A DNA stretch of 64,000 bases. It comes from Cupriavidus sp. 2SB. Its GTDB lineage: Bacteria; Pseudomonadota; Gammaproteobacteria; Burkholderiales; Burkholderiaceae. The number at the start of each line of letters is the position of its first letter. Position 1 is the first letter of the stretch. The translations under genes and the position numbers were made by a program. The notes below the pieces were generated by a model that was not told the origin of the DNA, did not search any database, and saw only the letters and a program-made list of their open reading frames with translations. Shown one piece after another: positions 1 through 9,060 of this stretch. The DNA lies in NCBI RefSeq assembly GCF_005503625.1, contig NZ_SCMX01000022.1, forward strand, positions 28,864-92,863. The letters run 5' to 3'.

Positions 1-2
1 AC

Positions 3-1712
3 ACACTGAGCGACTCCGGGCATATTCGGTTCGTAACCTTCCACCAAAGCTTCAGCTACGAAGATTTCGTAGAGGGACTTCGGGCCACTACGGATGAGGA
101 CGAGACACTGAAATACGAGGTTGCGGACGGCGTCTTCAAGCTACTTTGCGAGTCCGCCGCCGTGCAGGTAACCGAGAAGGCCGCGGCGCCACTCGATCTC
201 GCAGGCAGGACGGTGTGGAAGATGTCGCTCGGAAATACGCTCGGAAGCGATGCCGGGATCTTCGAAGAGTGCATAGCGAATGGTTACGCGCTACTTGGCT
301 ACGGCCAAACTATCGATTTCACCGGAGCCCGGACGCGCAAGGACATCTACGAACGGTTCCAGGCGGCGGGAAGTACCCTTTCCAGCGACGACTATGCAGT
401 AACCGCCGTCACTACCTTCGTCCTCAAGATGAAGGTCGGCGATTTGATCGTTGTCACCGACGGCAACATGAAATTCCGGGCGATCGGGCAATTCACTGGC
501 GAGTACAAGACGCTGAACCGCGACGCGCAGGGCGACGACTACGGACAATGTCGCACGGTGAAGTGGCTTCGCATCTATAAGCCCTCGCTACCCTTCGACC
601 AACTGACGGCGAAGCAGTTTTCCCAAATGACCGTGTACCAGCTATACCCAGGCTCCTTGAATATCGAGAAGCTGGCGACGCTCCTGAACACTAAGTCCGG
701 TCAGCGTAAGCCATTCCAGGAGGGCGAGTCATTCGGCAGCGGCTACGTGATAACGAAGGCCAGCCAAGACGTTCTGGAACTCCGAAAGCCAAAAGGAAAT
801 CAACTCGACATCGGCATGCGTATGCTTGGAACGCTTGCCGAACATGTTCGCCGAGGCCAACTAACTATCGAAGATATCAAAGAGAAGCGAGTCTTCGACA
901 AGCTTCCCGATACCACGCTCGAGCCGTTTATTGTCAACGGCTACAACAATATTCTCCCTGCGCTTGTGCAGCGGATGGTCGACGGCGAAGCAGCACCGGT
1001 GGATCCGCTCGATCAGGCGGCCACTCGCGACGCGAGAGTGTTGATCATTGATGAGATCAATCGAGGCAACGTCTCTCGGGTATTCGGAGACCTCATCACC
1101 CTGATCGAACCTTCGAAGCGGTCAGGGAATGACGAGGCGTTGGAGGTGACCCTTCCATATTCGAAGAATCGTTTCAGCGTCCCCGCAAATCTCCATATCA
1201 TCGGGACAATGAATACGGCCGATCGATCGCTTGCATCATTGGACCTGGCGCTACGCCGCCGATTCAATTTCCGCGAGATGCCACCTCGCCCAGAACTTTT
1301 GGTAGAAGTCGATGTGGCCGGTGTCAGCGTCGCATCGATCTTGAGTGTAATCAACGCCCGTATCGAGATTCTGTTGGATCGGGATCATTGCATCGGCCAT
1401 GCGTACTTCATGCCCCTGGTCGACACTCCGACACTTCGTGAACTTGGAGCCATTTTCCGAACGTGCATCCTGCCACTGCTGCAGGAGTACTTCTTCGAAG
1501 ATTGGCAGCGCATCCAATGGGTCCTCAACGATCATCGGAAGTCCGTGGCAACTCACCGATTCATCGACAAACCAGTGAGCAAGGTATCCGAACTATTTGG
1601 TGACGACGTTTCTTTCGGCGACCAGAACCAGCGATGGATCATCAACGAAGACGCGTTTTTCGTCCGTGAAGCCTATGTCGGCTTGATCGGTGACACCGGC
1701 TCGGAATCGTGA
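3..1712 (+). CDS. mcrB: McrB-type restriction GTPase with EVE-like insertion (5' partial)
   Basis: This is the NTPase subunit of a type IV (modification-dependent) restriction system. The reading frame is open from base 3, so the N-terminus and Walker A lie upstream of the window. A McrB hallmark FHQSFSYEDFVEGLR sits at about 48-92. The Walker B block VLIIDEINRGN is at about 1039-1071, followed by GTMNTADRSLASLD and an arginine-rich RRRF at about 1200-1266. The MNTAD stretch matches the GTP-specificity motif of McrB. Between the two blocks lie nearly 950 bases, where ordinary McrB has only a short segment. Bases about 210-600 read like an EVE/PUA-type base-reading domain, with a GYALLGYG stretch, KVGDLIVV and FRAIGQFTGEY. 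The gene overlaps mcrC by 4 bases (GTGA), which implies coupled translation. The family call is firm; the EVE assignment is inferred from pattern only. Confidence 0.88.
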   Translation, partial: TLSDSGHIRFVTFHQSFSYEDFVEGLRATTDEDETLKYEVADGVFKLLCESAAVQVTEKAAAPLDLAGRTVWKMSLGNTLGSDAGIFEECIANGYALLGYGQTIDFTGARTRKDIYERFQAAGSTLSSDDYAVTAVTTFVLKMKVGDLIVVTDGNMKFRAIGQFTGEYKTLNRDAQGDDYGQCRTVKWLRIYKPSLPFDQLTAKQFSQMTVYQLYPGSLNIEKLATLLNTKSGQRKPFQEGESFGSGYVITKASQDVLELRKPKGNQLDIGMRMLGTLAEHVRRGQLTIEDIKEKRVFDKLPDTTLEPFIVNGYNNILPALVQRMVDGEAAPVDPLDQAATRDARVLIIDEINRGNVSRVFGDLITLIEPSKRSGNDEALEVTLPYSKNRFSVPANLHIIGTMNTADRSLASLDLALRRRFNFREMPPRPELLVEVDVAGVSVASILSVINARIEILLDRDHCIGHAYFMPLVDTPTLRELGAIFRTCILPLLQEYFFEDWQRIQWVLNDHRKSVATHRFIDKPVSKVSELFGDDVSFGDQNQRWIINEDAFFVREAYVGLIGDTGSES

Positions 1713-2986
1713 CCCAGCACATTACGGTCCGCGAGTATGCAAGGCTCACGACCGATCCAGTCCCGAACCCGTCACTCGACCGCGCCCAAGTCTCAGCTAC
1801 GGCGTTCGACTGGCTCTGTCGACTCAATTCAGGGATGAGCGCGGCCGGCGCATCGTTGGTTCAGATCGATGACCGCCGCTGGCTCCGCCTAGACAACTAC
1901 GTAGGAGTGCTAGAAACACCTTGCGGAACAGTGCTGGAAATTCTCCCTAAACATGAGGAGAGCGCCGACACACTCCCCGGCAGCCGGGCACTGCTGCAAC
2001 GAATGATTACCGCGGCCCTTGACCTACCCGTGCGGGAAGGTAGCGAAACGGCACTAGAGCGCTTCGACGCACCCCTAAGCGAATGGGTCATCGCCCAATT
2101 CCTGGCCGCCCTAGACCGTCTCGTCAAGCGCGGCGTCCGGTCAGACTACGTGCGCGTCGAAGACTCCGAACGCTTCTTGAGAGGCCAACTCAACGTCTCA
2201 CAACAAGTCCGACAATCGCCCGGGAAGCAGCACGTTTTCCAGATTCTCCACGATGTCTTCATCCACGACCGCGCCGAGAATCGCCTACTCAGGCTAGCCG
2301 TCGAGCTCGCATGCCGCACCACCAAGAGCCCCACGAGTTGGCGCCTAGCCCAAGAGTTGCGAAGCCTCTTTCAAGAGGTCCCGCCAAGTCGCAACGCCGC
2401 ACAAGACTTCCAACGCTGGCGTACGGATCGGTTGATGGCTCACTACCAAACATTGAAGCCTTGGTGCGAACTAGTGCTATCGCAGCAGATGCCACTCTCG
2501 ACCACCGGCGGATGGCTTGGCATCAGCCTTCTCTTTCCGATGGAAAAGCTCTTCGAGCGCTACGTGGAGACGATGCTTACGAAGCAACTCGCTGAAGGCG
2601 CTCGGTTAAGTGCCCAAGTCCGCAGCCAATATCTATGCGTTCACGAAGGGCATGGCATGTTCCAACTTCGGCCCGACTTCGTTATTACCCAGGGTGAGAA
2701 GCGATGGGTGCTGGACACGAAGTGGAAACTGGTGAACGGTGAGAGGAAAGCCAATAAATATGGGCTCAGTCAGGCTGACTTTTATCAGCTGTTCGCGTAT
2801 AGTCATAAGTACTTGGGCGGCAGTGGCGAGCTTTTTCTGATCTATCCGCGGCGACGAGCTTTCTTAAAACCACTACCCGAGTTTCAAATGGGGCCAGAAC
2901 TGAAGCTTTCGGTGATTCCGTTTGATCTCGAGAAGGGGCGATTGATTGGTCAGGAAGGAATTTCTCCGATTTTTGCACAGCACTGA
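1709..2986 (+). CDS. mcrC: McrC-type restriction nuclease subunit
   Basis: This is the probable nuclease partner of the upstream McrB; in McrBC systems it cuts DNA when the McrB ring translocates. The protein has 425 residues and starts at GTG inside the last codons of mcrB. The C-terminal third carries a PD-(D/E)xK core: D323 in LRPDFVI, then D336-T-K338 in VLDTKWK. An ADFYQLFAY helix typical of McrC follows. The first two thirds have no recognisable catalytic motif and presumably form the McrB-contacting and DNA-binding part. The 4-base overlap with mcrB fits a two-gene defence operon. No third gene is visible; the next gene is 245 bases away on the other strand. Confidence 0.9.
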   Translation: MTQHITVREYARLTTDPVPNPSLDRAQVSATAFDWLCRLNSGMSAAGASLVQIDDRRWLRLDNYVGVLETPCGTVLEILPKHEESADTLPGSRALLQRMITAALDLPVREGSETALERFDAPLSEWVIAQFLAALDRLVKRGVRSDYVRVEDSERFLRGQLNVSQQVRQSPGKQHVFQILHDVFIHDRAENRLLRLAVELACRTTKSPTSWRLAQELRSLFQEVPPSRNAAQDFQRWRTDRLMAHYQTLKPWCELVLSQQMPLSTTGGWLGISLLFPMEKLFERYVETMLTKQLAEGARLSAQVRSQYLCVHEGHGMFQLRPDFVITQGEKRWVLDTKWKLVNGERKANKYGLSQADFYQLFAYSHKYLGGSGELFLIYPRRRAFLKPLPEFQMGPELKLSVIPFDLEKGRLIGQEGISPIFAQH

Positions 2987-3231
2987 GAGCGCTTGTGGGC
3001 CTCGCTCGACCGGGTCAATCTGATGATTTTCGTCAGACACCTCCGAGCAGGTGCGCTCGTTCCTTTCGGGGGGGTGGACGGTAGCTCTCCGATTCGCGCC
3101 CACTGTGGCCCAGGTAAGTCCATGGACGTTCGGGCGTTTTCACACACCCTCGACCCAAAGCGGACGGCCACCCCCGGAGGCGAACTTGAAGCGGGTTGTG
3201 TTGCGGCTACATGCCGATGGCCCGTGGCCAC

Positions 3232-4437
3232 CTACGACCGAAGGCGATTCGTCCTGCGCGCTCTACGCTTGCGCATCCAGATCACGAGGCCGGTCGCGCT
3301 GAGCGCCGCCACAAGGATTCCCATGATCGACATCAGCACGCGTCCCGGCATGCCCAGTAGACGACCAGAGTGAAGTGGCAACTGCGCCTGCATGAAAATG
3401 TCGCCCGCAGTGCCTTGCCCCGGCACCTTCTCGCCGAGGATCGCACCGGTATTCCCGTCCAGATAGAGGACCTCGTTCCCCATGCCGTCGTCATCCCGGT
3501 CGTCTTCCGGTGTGAAGAACGCCACGCCGTAGATGCTGAAGCGTTGAGCATAGAAGATGGACCCCGCAGGACGGGTCCAGCCGCGGCGGCGACCTTCGGC
3601 CTCGGCTGCCGCGATGGCCTGCTCGCGGCTCAGTATCGGCTCGGCAATTTCCCGCTCGCGACTGCCTTGGCGCACCTGGAATGGCGAGGGCGTCAACGGA
3701 GAGAAAACCGACACGAGCGGTCGCATGACTTGCGTTCCCAGATTCAGCGAGACCGAGGTCACCGCCAGCATCAGCAGCAGACCCCACACCCAGACGCCGC
3801 CGGAGCGGTGGATATCGAAATTGAGTTTGAATCCGCCCTGGCGCAATCGGAAGGTCAGCGATTTACGCCAGGCGCGCGCGCTGGGAAACGAGACATATAG
3901 CGCCAGGAAGCAGTCCACAATCCAGACAGCGGACACCACGCCCATCAGCCACACGCCAATATCGATACCCCAGCCCTTGGGAAAGTGCATGGTGTAGTGC
4001 AGCTTGTAGAGGAAGGGCAGCAGGTTCTCGCGCGATAGCGATATCTGGCCCCATTGACGCCGCCCCTGCACGTGGCCGCTGGCCGGGTCCACCGCCACCT
4101 GGTTAAAGCCAAGGGCGTATGGCGCGCCGGTGGCGGGGTCAATGCGCGCGGCAACACCCAGCATGGCCGTATGACCGGGCTCCAGCTTCAGCGGCAGGAA
4201 GCTGACCCGCAGTCGCGGCTCCTCCGCCTCGATGCGGCGCGCCAGCTCAAGAGGCGGAAGCGGGCTTTCCGTCGCACCGGAGGTGGCCTGGAACAGCCGG
4301 GGATTCACCCACTCGTCGAGTTCATGGTCCCAGGCGATCACCGCGCCGGTCAGGCCGGCGATAAACAGGAAACCGGCGATGAAGAGGCCACACCAGCGGT
4401 GCAGCACCACCAGCGCGCCACGCATGCGGCCCCGCAT
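3232..4437 (-). CDS. PepSY-associated membrane protein of the siderophore locus
   Basis: A 401-residue inner-membrane protein of the PepSY_TM type, often found next to TonB siderophore receptors and thought to act in periplasmic iron-siderophore reduction or processing. Four hydrophobic segments are visible, near residues 8-30, 155-180, 215-235 and 360-382, with two periplasmic stretches between them. The first segment contains the LHRWCGLFIAGFLFIAGLTG pattern, with a histidine typical of the family, and an Arg/Lys-rich tail closes the protein. Its ATG overlaps the stop of the TonB receptor by one base (TGATG on the minus strand), so the two are almost certainly co-translated. The biochemical role is inferred from family and neighbours. 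Confidence 0.85.
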   Translation of the reverse strand: MRGRMRGALVVLHRWCGLFIAGFLFIAGLTGAVIAWDHELDEWVNPRLFQATSGATESPLPPLELARRIEAEEPRLRVSFLPLKLEPGHTAMLGVAARIDPATGAPYALGFNQVAVDPASGHVQGRRQWGQISLSRENLLPFLYKLHYTMHFPKGWGIDIGVWLMGVVSAVWIVDCFLALYVSFPSARAWRKSLTFRLRQGGFKLNFDIHRSGGVWVWGLLLMLAVTSVSLNLGTQVMRPLVSVFSPLTPSPFQVRQGSREREIAEPILSREQAIAAAEAEGRRRGWTRPAGSIFYAQRFSIYGVAFFTPEDDRDDDGMGNEVLYLDGNTGAILGEKVPGQGTAGDIFMQAQLPLHSGRLLGMPGRVLMSIMGILVAALSATGLVIWMRKRRARRTNRLRS

Positions 4438-6977
4438 CAGAACTGGTAGCGCGCGGACAGCATTGCATTGCGCGGCTCGCCATAGACGTTGCTCGGGAAA
4501 CTGACGCTGCCGGACAGCGCGTTGTAGTACCGCCTGTTAAAGAGGTTATTGATGTTGAGTTGCAAGTCCAGCTTCGGTATCGGCTGCCATCCCACTACCA
4601 GATCGACCAGTGTGTAGGCGCCCTGGGCGATGCGGAATGGCACACCGCTCGTGGTGCCCTGGTTGTAAATGGAGTCCTGCCCGTAGATCGAACCACCAAT
4701 GCGCCAGCCCTGCAATGGGCCGCGCAGCCGGTACATGGTGGACAGCTTGAACAGGTGCCGTGGCGTGTCGGTGTCGAAGATCGCGCCCACGTTGCTGGCT
4801 GTGGCGTCCTTGCGATAGCGCGCAATCGCCACGGTGTAGCCAGCCCCCACCTGCCAGTTGGGCGTGATGGCGCCTTGCACTTCGAACTCCACACCCTGGC
4901 TGCGCACCTCGCCGGCGGCCGAGTAGCACACTACGGTCGGGTAGCTGGCGCACTGGGTCTGATCGGCGCTGCGGAAGGCACGGTTGTTCTGGTCGATGCG
5001 GAAGACTGCAGCCGAGGCATTCAGCGCACCTTCGAAATACTCGCCCTTGATACCGATTTCGTAGTTCTTGCCCACCACCGGGTCCAGCAGCTTGTTGCTG
5101 GCATCCAGATAATTCTGGGGCTTGAAGATATCGGTGTAGCTGGCGTAAAGCGAGTGGTGGGCGTCAAGGTCGAAGACCAGTCCCGCATATTTCGTCAGTT
5201 GGTTGTTGACGCTGTATCGGTTGTGCGCACTGACGGATGGCGTGTTGGCGTTGAAGTTCGGATAAGTGTTGACGGTGTCGTTGTAGTCGAACCAGTCCAG
5301 CCGTCCGCCCAGAATCAGTTTCAGGCGATCGGCCAGATTCAGGCGCGTGGTGGCATAAAGGCTTTGCTGGCTGATCCTTGCGTCCATCCAGTCCCGTAAC
5401 GGAATGTTCGGATCCGCGACGGCACTCGGATTGAAGTTGTAGAGGTTGAGGTTGCTGTTGAGCACCAGGCCCTGGCGGCTATTGCCGTTGAAATCGACGT
5501 TACGGTAGCTGGCGCCCAGTACCAGCTCGTGCTTGCGGCCCAGCAGTTCGAAGGGGCCATTTGCATACACATCCGCGCTGCTTTGCTTCTCCCGGTGTGC
5601 ATTGCGCGCACCCAACTGGCTGTAATTGCCGGTGGCGTAGCTGTAGCTGAGGTAATGGCCCTCCATGTCGACATCGGCCTGCGCATAGTAGGCCGAGAGG
5701 TGCATGCGCCAGCCGTTGTCGAATCGGTGGTCGAGTCCGATGAAACCAGAGTTCGTGGTCTTGTTCCAGTACTCCCAGTCATTGGCGTAGGAGGTGGATC
5801 GCGGAAGTCCGAGATCGCTGCCGTCGCGCGCCACGGGCAGACCGGTGAAGCCGTTGCCGTGCAGTCGGCTTTCCTGATGCAGTCCGCTCAACGTGAGCGT
5901 GGTGGCGGGCCCAAGATCTTTCTCCAGGATGCCGTAGAACGTCTGGCCGTTGCTGTTTTCGCCGCGCTTGTAGCTACCGTAGTCCTGTGCCGCGATCACC
6001 GCGCGACCGCGCAGGGTGCCGTCCTCCGACAGCGGGCCCGAGGCATCCACCTCCGCGCGATAGCGGTCCCAGCTTCCAGCCTTCACACCGACGGACACCT
6101 GCGGCACCTTGGTCGGCCGCTTGCGCACAAGATTGATGGCCGCCGATGGGTTGCCCGCGCCCTGCACGAGGCCGGTGGCGCCACGTACGATCTCCACACG
6201 GTCGTAGATCGCCATGTCGGTGGCCAGCAGGTCTTGCGACAGGTTGGAACTGTCCAGGCCCACGGGCAGGCCGTCGTACATGATGTTGTCCACATACAGG
6301 CCGCGTGAATAGAAGGACGCGCGCTCTGGCCCGAAACGCCGGAAGGTCAGACCCGGAGCCGTCTGCACCACGTCGTTGACCGTTGCCAGGCCCTGATCCT
6401 GTATGCGTTGATTCGTGATGACGGTGACCGCCTGCGGCGTCTCGCGCAGCGCCAGCTCAAGCTTTGTGGCCGTGCTGACCGGCCCGGAGTCGGTGTAGGA
6501 GCCGGTGCCCTCGGTAGTACCGCTCATGCCTCCAGCCTGCACGACGACTTCGGGCAGCGTTGCGCCATGAGCCGCATCGCCGGTGCTTGCCACCTTGCGC
6601 AGTACGTAGCCCGCCGATGTCGGTACGGCGGTGTAGCCGCTGCCGCGCAACAGGTGCTCGAATCCCTCTTCGCGACCATAGCTGCCGTGCAGCGCCGGCG
6701 CCTGCATGCCGTGCAACTGTCCGGCGTCCATCACGATCGATACGCCGGATTGCTGCGCGAAGCGGTTCAGCGATGTTGCCAGCGGCCCGGCGGGAATGTC
6801 ATACCGCGTGGCCTGCGCTGCGGTCTGTGCGCTCGCGGGGGCCGGCGTGGCAAGCCAGAGCGCGGCGGCAAAGCTCAGGTGGGCCGCCACGGCTAGCGGG
6901 GTCAGCCGCATATGGCGGCGTGCAACGGTCAGGGCTGGGCGCCGGAAGCGGGCGTTGCGGTGCGGTGTTGCGGACAT
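4437..6977 (-). CDS. TonB-dependent siderophore receptor with STN signalling domain
   Basis: An outer-membrane ferri-siderophore transducer of 846 residues. A signal peptide (about residues 26-51, ending APASAQ) is followed by an STN/secretin-like signalling domain at about 57-133 that contacts FecR in the periplasm. A TonB-box-like LPEVVVQAG comes next, then the plug (TPQAVTVITNQRIQDQG...TAPGLTFRRFG) and a 22-strand-type barrel ending in SARYQF. The terminal Phe fits outer-membrane insertion. The STN domain and the upstream fecI/fecR genes show a cell-surface-signalling receptor of the FecA/FpvA/FoxA kind. The ligand cannot be read from sequence. An AGGA ribosome site lies just upstream of the ATG. 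Confidence 0.93.
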   Translation of the reverse strand: MSATPHRNARFRRPALTVARRHMRLTPLAVAAHLSFAAALWLATPAPASAQTAAQATRYDIPAGPLATSLNRFAQQSGVSIVMDAGQLHGMQAPALHGSYGREEGFEHLLRGSGYTAVPTSAGYVLRKVASTGDAAHGATLPEVVVQAGGMSGTTEGTGSYTDSGPVSTATKLELALRETPQAVTVITNQRIQDQGLATVNDVVQTAPGLTFRRFGPERASFYSRGLYVDNIMYDGLPVGLDSSNLSQDLLATDMAIYDRVEIVRGATGLVQGAGNPSAAINLVRKRPTKVPQVSVGVKAGSWDRYRAEVDASGPLSEDGTLRGRAVIAAQDYGSYKRGENSNGQTFYGILEKDLGPATTLTLSGLHQESRLHGNGFTGLPVARDGSDLGLPRSTSYANDWEYWNKTTNSGFIGLDHRFDNGWRMHLSAYYAQADVDMEGHYLSYSYATGNYSQLGARNAHREKQSSADVYANGPFELLGRKHELVLGASYRNVDFNGNSRQGLVLNSNLNLYNFNPSAVADPNIPLRDWMDARISQQSLYATTRLNLADRLKLILGGRLDWFDYNDTVNTYPNFNANTPSVSAHNRYSVNNQLTKYAGLVFDLDAHHSLYASYTDIFKPQNYLDASNKLLDPVVGKNYEIGIKGEYFEGALNASAAVFRIDQNNRAFRSADQTQCASYPTVVCYSAAGEVRSQGVEFEVQGAITPNWQVGAGYTVAIARYRKDATASNVGAIFDTDTPRHLFKLSTMYRLRGPLQGWRIGGSIYGQDSIYNQGTTSGVPFRIAQGAYTLVDLVVGWQPIPKLDLQLNINNLFNRRYYNALSGSVSFPSNVYGEPRNAMLSARYQF

Positions 6978-7057
6978 GCTTGCGGTTCCTCGATTCGTGA
7001 TCTCTCATGGCCTTGACGCATGAAGATCCGAATGCGGAACCGGTTCGAAGAAAAAGT

Positions 7058-8110
7058 TTATCGGACCGATGCGGCGGGCATGTCGATGTACACGAGGTAG
7101 GGCGTCAGTGTCCGGATGCGCAGGGCCGGGTAGTTGATTGCCAGTAGCTGCAGCGCGCGGTCCGTATCGTCCAGCGGCAGGACGGCATTGACGCGGATAC
7201 CGGTTACTGCGCCGCGGTCGAAGTACAGCCCGCCCCGTCGATTACGCGCCAGTTCGTCGAGCACATCGGCCAGCGGGCGGTCATTGACCACAAGCTGATG
7301 ATGCCGCCAGGCATCGTCAAGACTGCGCGCATCGATGGACTCCACCGGACCGATGCCATCCGGCGTGATCCGCACGCGCTCGCCCGCCTGTACGGCGGTC
7401 CCTTCGCGCTCCCCGGTCTGACGCTGGCGTGGCGTTTGGGCCAGGACTCTGGATTCGATGACGTCGAGTACCGTGGCGTCAGCCTCGCGATCCACGACGA
7501 ACCGGGTGCCTAGCGCCCGCATGTTGCCGTCGGCGGTCTCCACCACGAACGGACGGGCGGCATCCTTGGCCACGTCCACCAGTATTTCGCCTTGTACGAG
7601 TTCCACGACCCGGCGCGCCGCGTCGTAGCGCAGGTTGACGGCGCTCCCGCTGCGCAGCGTGATGCGGCTGCCGTCGATCAGCGTGTGCGTCTTCCATTCG
7701 CCAGAAGCGGTGCGGATATCGGCAAGCAGGTAGGCGGGCGGCCAAGCATGAAAGCCCAGCCACGCGGGCATGACGACGAGACAGGCAAAGACCAGCGCCA
7801 TGCCGGCGCGCTTGAGCCGCTGCTGACGGCGCACGCCGGCACCCGCGGCGTCAAGCGCCGAGCGCGCTGGCCGTCCAGAGCCCGCTGTGCTGTTGCGCAC
7901 GCCGCGAACTTTCCCGAGCAGGTGCTCGAAACTTGCTGCGGCCGCCGCGTGACGAGGATCGGCGCGCTTCCATCTCTCGAAATCCGCACGCGCCTGTTCA
8001 CGTTCGTTGGGGTCGTCGGATGAAAGCGCGACGATCCATTCCGCAGCTTGCTCCAGCAGCAGGTCTTCGGATGATGCGGGGGTGCGTTCGGCAGTCGAGC
8101 GATGCGGCAT
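7058..8110 (-). CDS. FecR-family anti-sigma regulator
   Basis: A single-pass inner-membrane anti-sigma factor that passes the receptor signal to the cytoplasmic ECF sigma factor. The protein has 350 residues with the start at 8110 (MPHRSTAER), two bases after the sigma stop; a longer frame reaches 8155 but would overlap the sigma gene. An N-terminal DUF4880-type region contains QAAEWIVALSSDD and FERWKRADPRHAAAA. One transmembrane segment follows (GMALVFACLVVMPAWLGF), and then the periplasmic FecR domain with the SGEWKTHTLIDGSRITLRSG stretch. The C-terminal end resembles the STN fold (ADVLDELARNRRGGLYFDR), which fits contact with the receptor. Confidence 0.9.
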   Translation of the reverse strand: MPHRSTAERTPASSEDLLLEQAAEWIVALSSDDPNEREQARADFERWKRADPRHAAAAASFEHLLGKVRGVRNSTAGSGRPARSALDAAGAGVRRQQRLKRAGMALVFACLVVMPAWLGFHAWPPAYLLADIRTASGEWKTHTLIDGSRITLRSGSAVNLRYDAARRVVELVQGEILVDVAKDAARPFVVETADGNMRALGTRFVVDREADATVLDVIESRVLAQTPRQRQTGEREGTAVQAGERVRITPDGIGPVESIDARSLDDAWRHHQLVVNDRPLADVLDELARNRRGGLYFDRGAVTGIRVNAVLPLDDTDRALQLLAINYPALRIRTLTPYLVYIDMPAASVR

Positions 8111-8112
8111 GT

Positions 8113-8649
8113 TCACAGTGGGTGATCCGCCAGGGCAGCGCATCGGGCCCGGCAATGCAGCAGCGCCTGCACGAGATACTTCCGCACCATGCGTTCGGAA
8201 ACGCCCATGTCTACGGCGATGTCTGCCTGTGTCTGATCATCGAGATAGTGACGCAGGAACGCTTCCCGCACGCGCGCCGGCGCGCCTTCGAGCGCATCGG
8301 CAATCTGGGCCAGGGCCTCGACGGCCATCGCGATCTCTTCAGGGGAGGGGTAGCCGGGCAGCGTATCGGCAATGAGCGCGATCTCGGCCAGATAAGCTTG
8401 CTCCACCAATTGACGGCGCGACCGATCGATCAGGAGACGCTTGGCAATGGTGGTCAGGTAAGCACGCGGCTGGTCAATGCCAAGCAATGCATCGCGCGAG
8501 CTGATAATCCGCACGAAAGTGTCTTGCGCCACGTCAGCGGCATGGTGCGCGCACCCCAGCTTGCCCTGCAGCCAGCGATGGAGCCATCCATGGTGGCCGC
8601 TGTAGAGAGCCTCGAGTTCTTGACGCTGCGCGAGATCGGACGAAGACAC
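8113..8649 (-). CDS. FecI-type ECF sigma factor
   Basis: A 178-residue extracytoplasmic-function sigma factor expected to direct transcription of the downstream receptor gene when released by FecR. Region 2 is visible as ADVAQDTFVRIISSRDAL and QPRAYLTTIAKRLLIDRSRR. Region 4 is visible as FLRHYLDDQTQADIAVDMG and SERMVRKYLVQALLHCR, the usual FecI pattern. Translation starts at GTG. Order and spacing (sigma, 2 bases, fecR, 80 bases, receptor) are those of classical iron surface-signalling loci. A Fur-box-like palindrome lies about 50 bases upstream. Confidence 0.92.
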   Translation of the reverse strand: MSSSDLAQRQELEALYSGHHGWLHRWLQGKLGCAHHAADVAQDTFVRIISSRDALLGIDQPRAYLTTIAKRLLIDRSRRQLVEQAYLAEIALIADTLPGYPSPEEIAMAVEALAQIADALEGAPARVREAFLRHYLDDQTQADIAVDMGVSERMVRKYLVQALLHCRARCAALADHPL

Positions 8650-8697
8650 GTTTGGCCTGCTACGCCCGGATAAGTAGAGTGCGGGGCGCGTTTAGTA

Positions 8698-8716
8698 AAT
8701 GAGAATGGTTCGCATT
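8698..8716 (-). promoter_or_regulatory. Fur-box-like palindrome upstream of the FecI-type sigma gene
   Basis: The sequence AATGAGAATGGTTCGCATT is a 19-bp interrupted palindrome (AATG-N-GAA-N3-TTC-N-CATT). It resembles betaproteobacterial Fur boxes of the TGAGAAT-N-type. It sits about 50 bp upstream of the sigma GTG, where iron repression of a FecI system is normally exerted. Fur binding itself is inferred. Confidence 0.6.
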
Positions 8717-9060
8717 GTAATGCAACTTGGGCGCGCGGCCCAGCGCCGGAACTATTGGAAGCAGATGCCGGCGGCTTCGTCAGGCGAGCACATCATGGTT
8801 GGCGCCGTCTAGGTTGGAAATGCCAGTTCCATTCGTCCACACGAAACGCTGGGATTCGAGCATGTTGGCTTGATGCGGTAGTGGGTACGAAGTTTGGCAA
8901 GTGGCTGGCCCTGGTTTTCATGCAGTTCAAGGTCGATCATTGCCGTGATTCGGATGGAGTGAGCAAGCAGTAATTCCCCATCGCTACACATTTCCTTCCC
9001 CTAGAATTATCCGTGTCTGCGCTGGCTTGCGATGCCATTCGCGTCGGGAGCCAGCGCCGC
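8717..9060. other. Divergent intergenic region without a recognisable gene
   Basis: Between the sigma gene and the MFS gene there are about 410 bases. Apart from the Fur-like site at its left edge, nothing convincing was seen. The short open frames here show no family features. Confidence 0.5.

Noticed and set aside
8755..8973. 72-codon frame between the sigma gene and the MFS gene
   Set aside because: No ribosome site, no signal or motif; it lies in a region that behaves as a promoter spacer.
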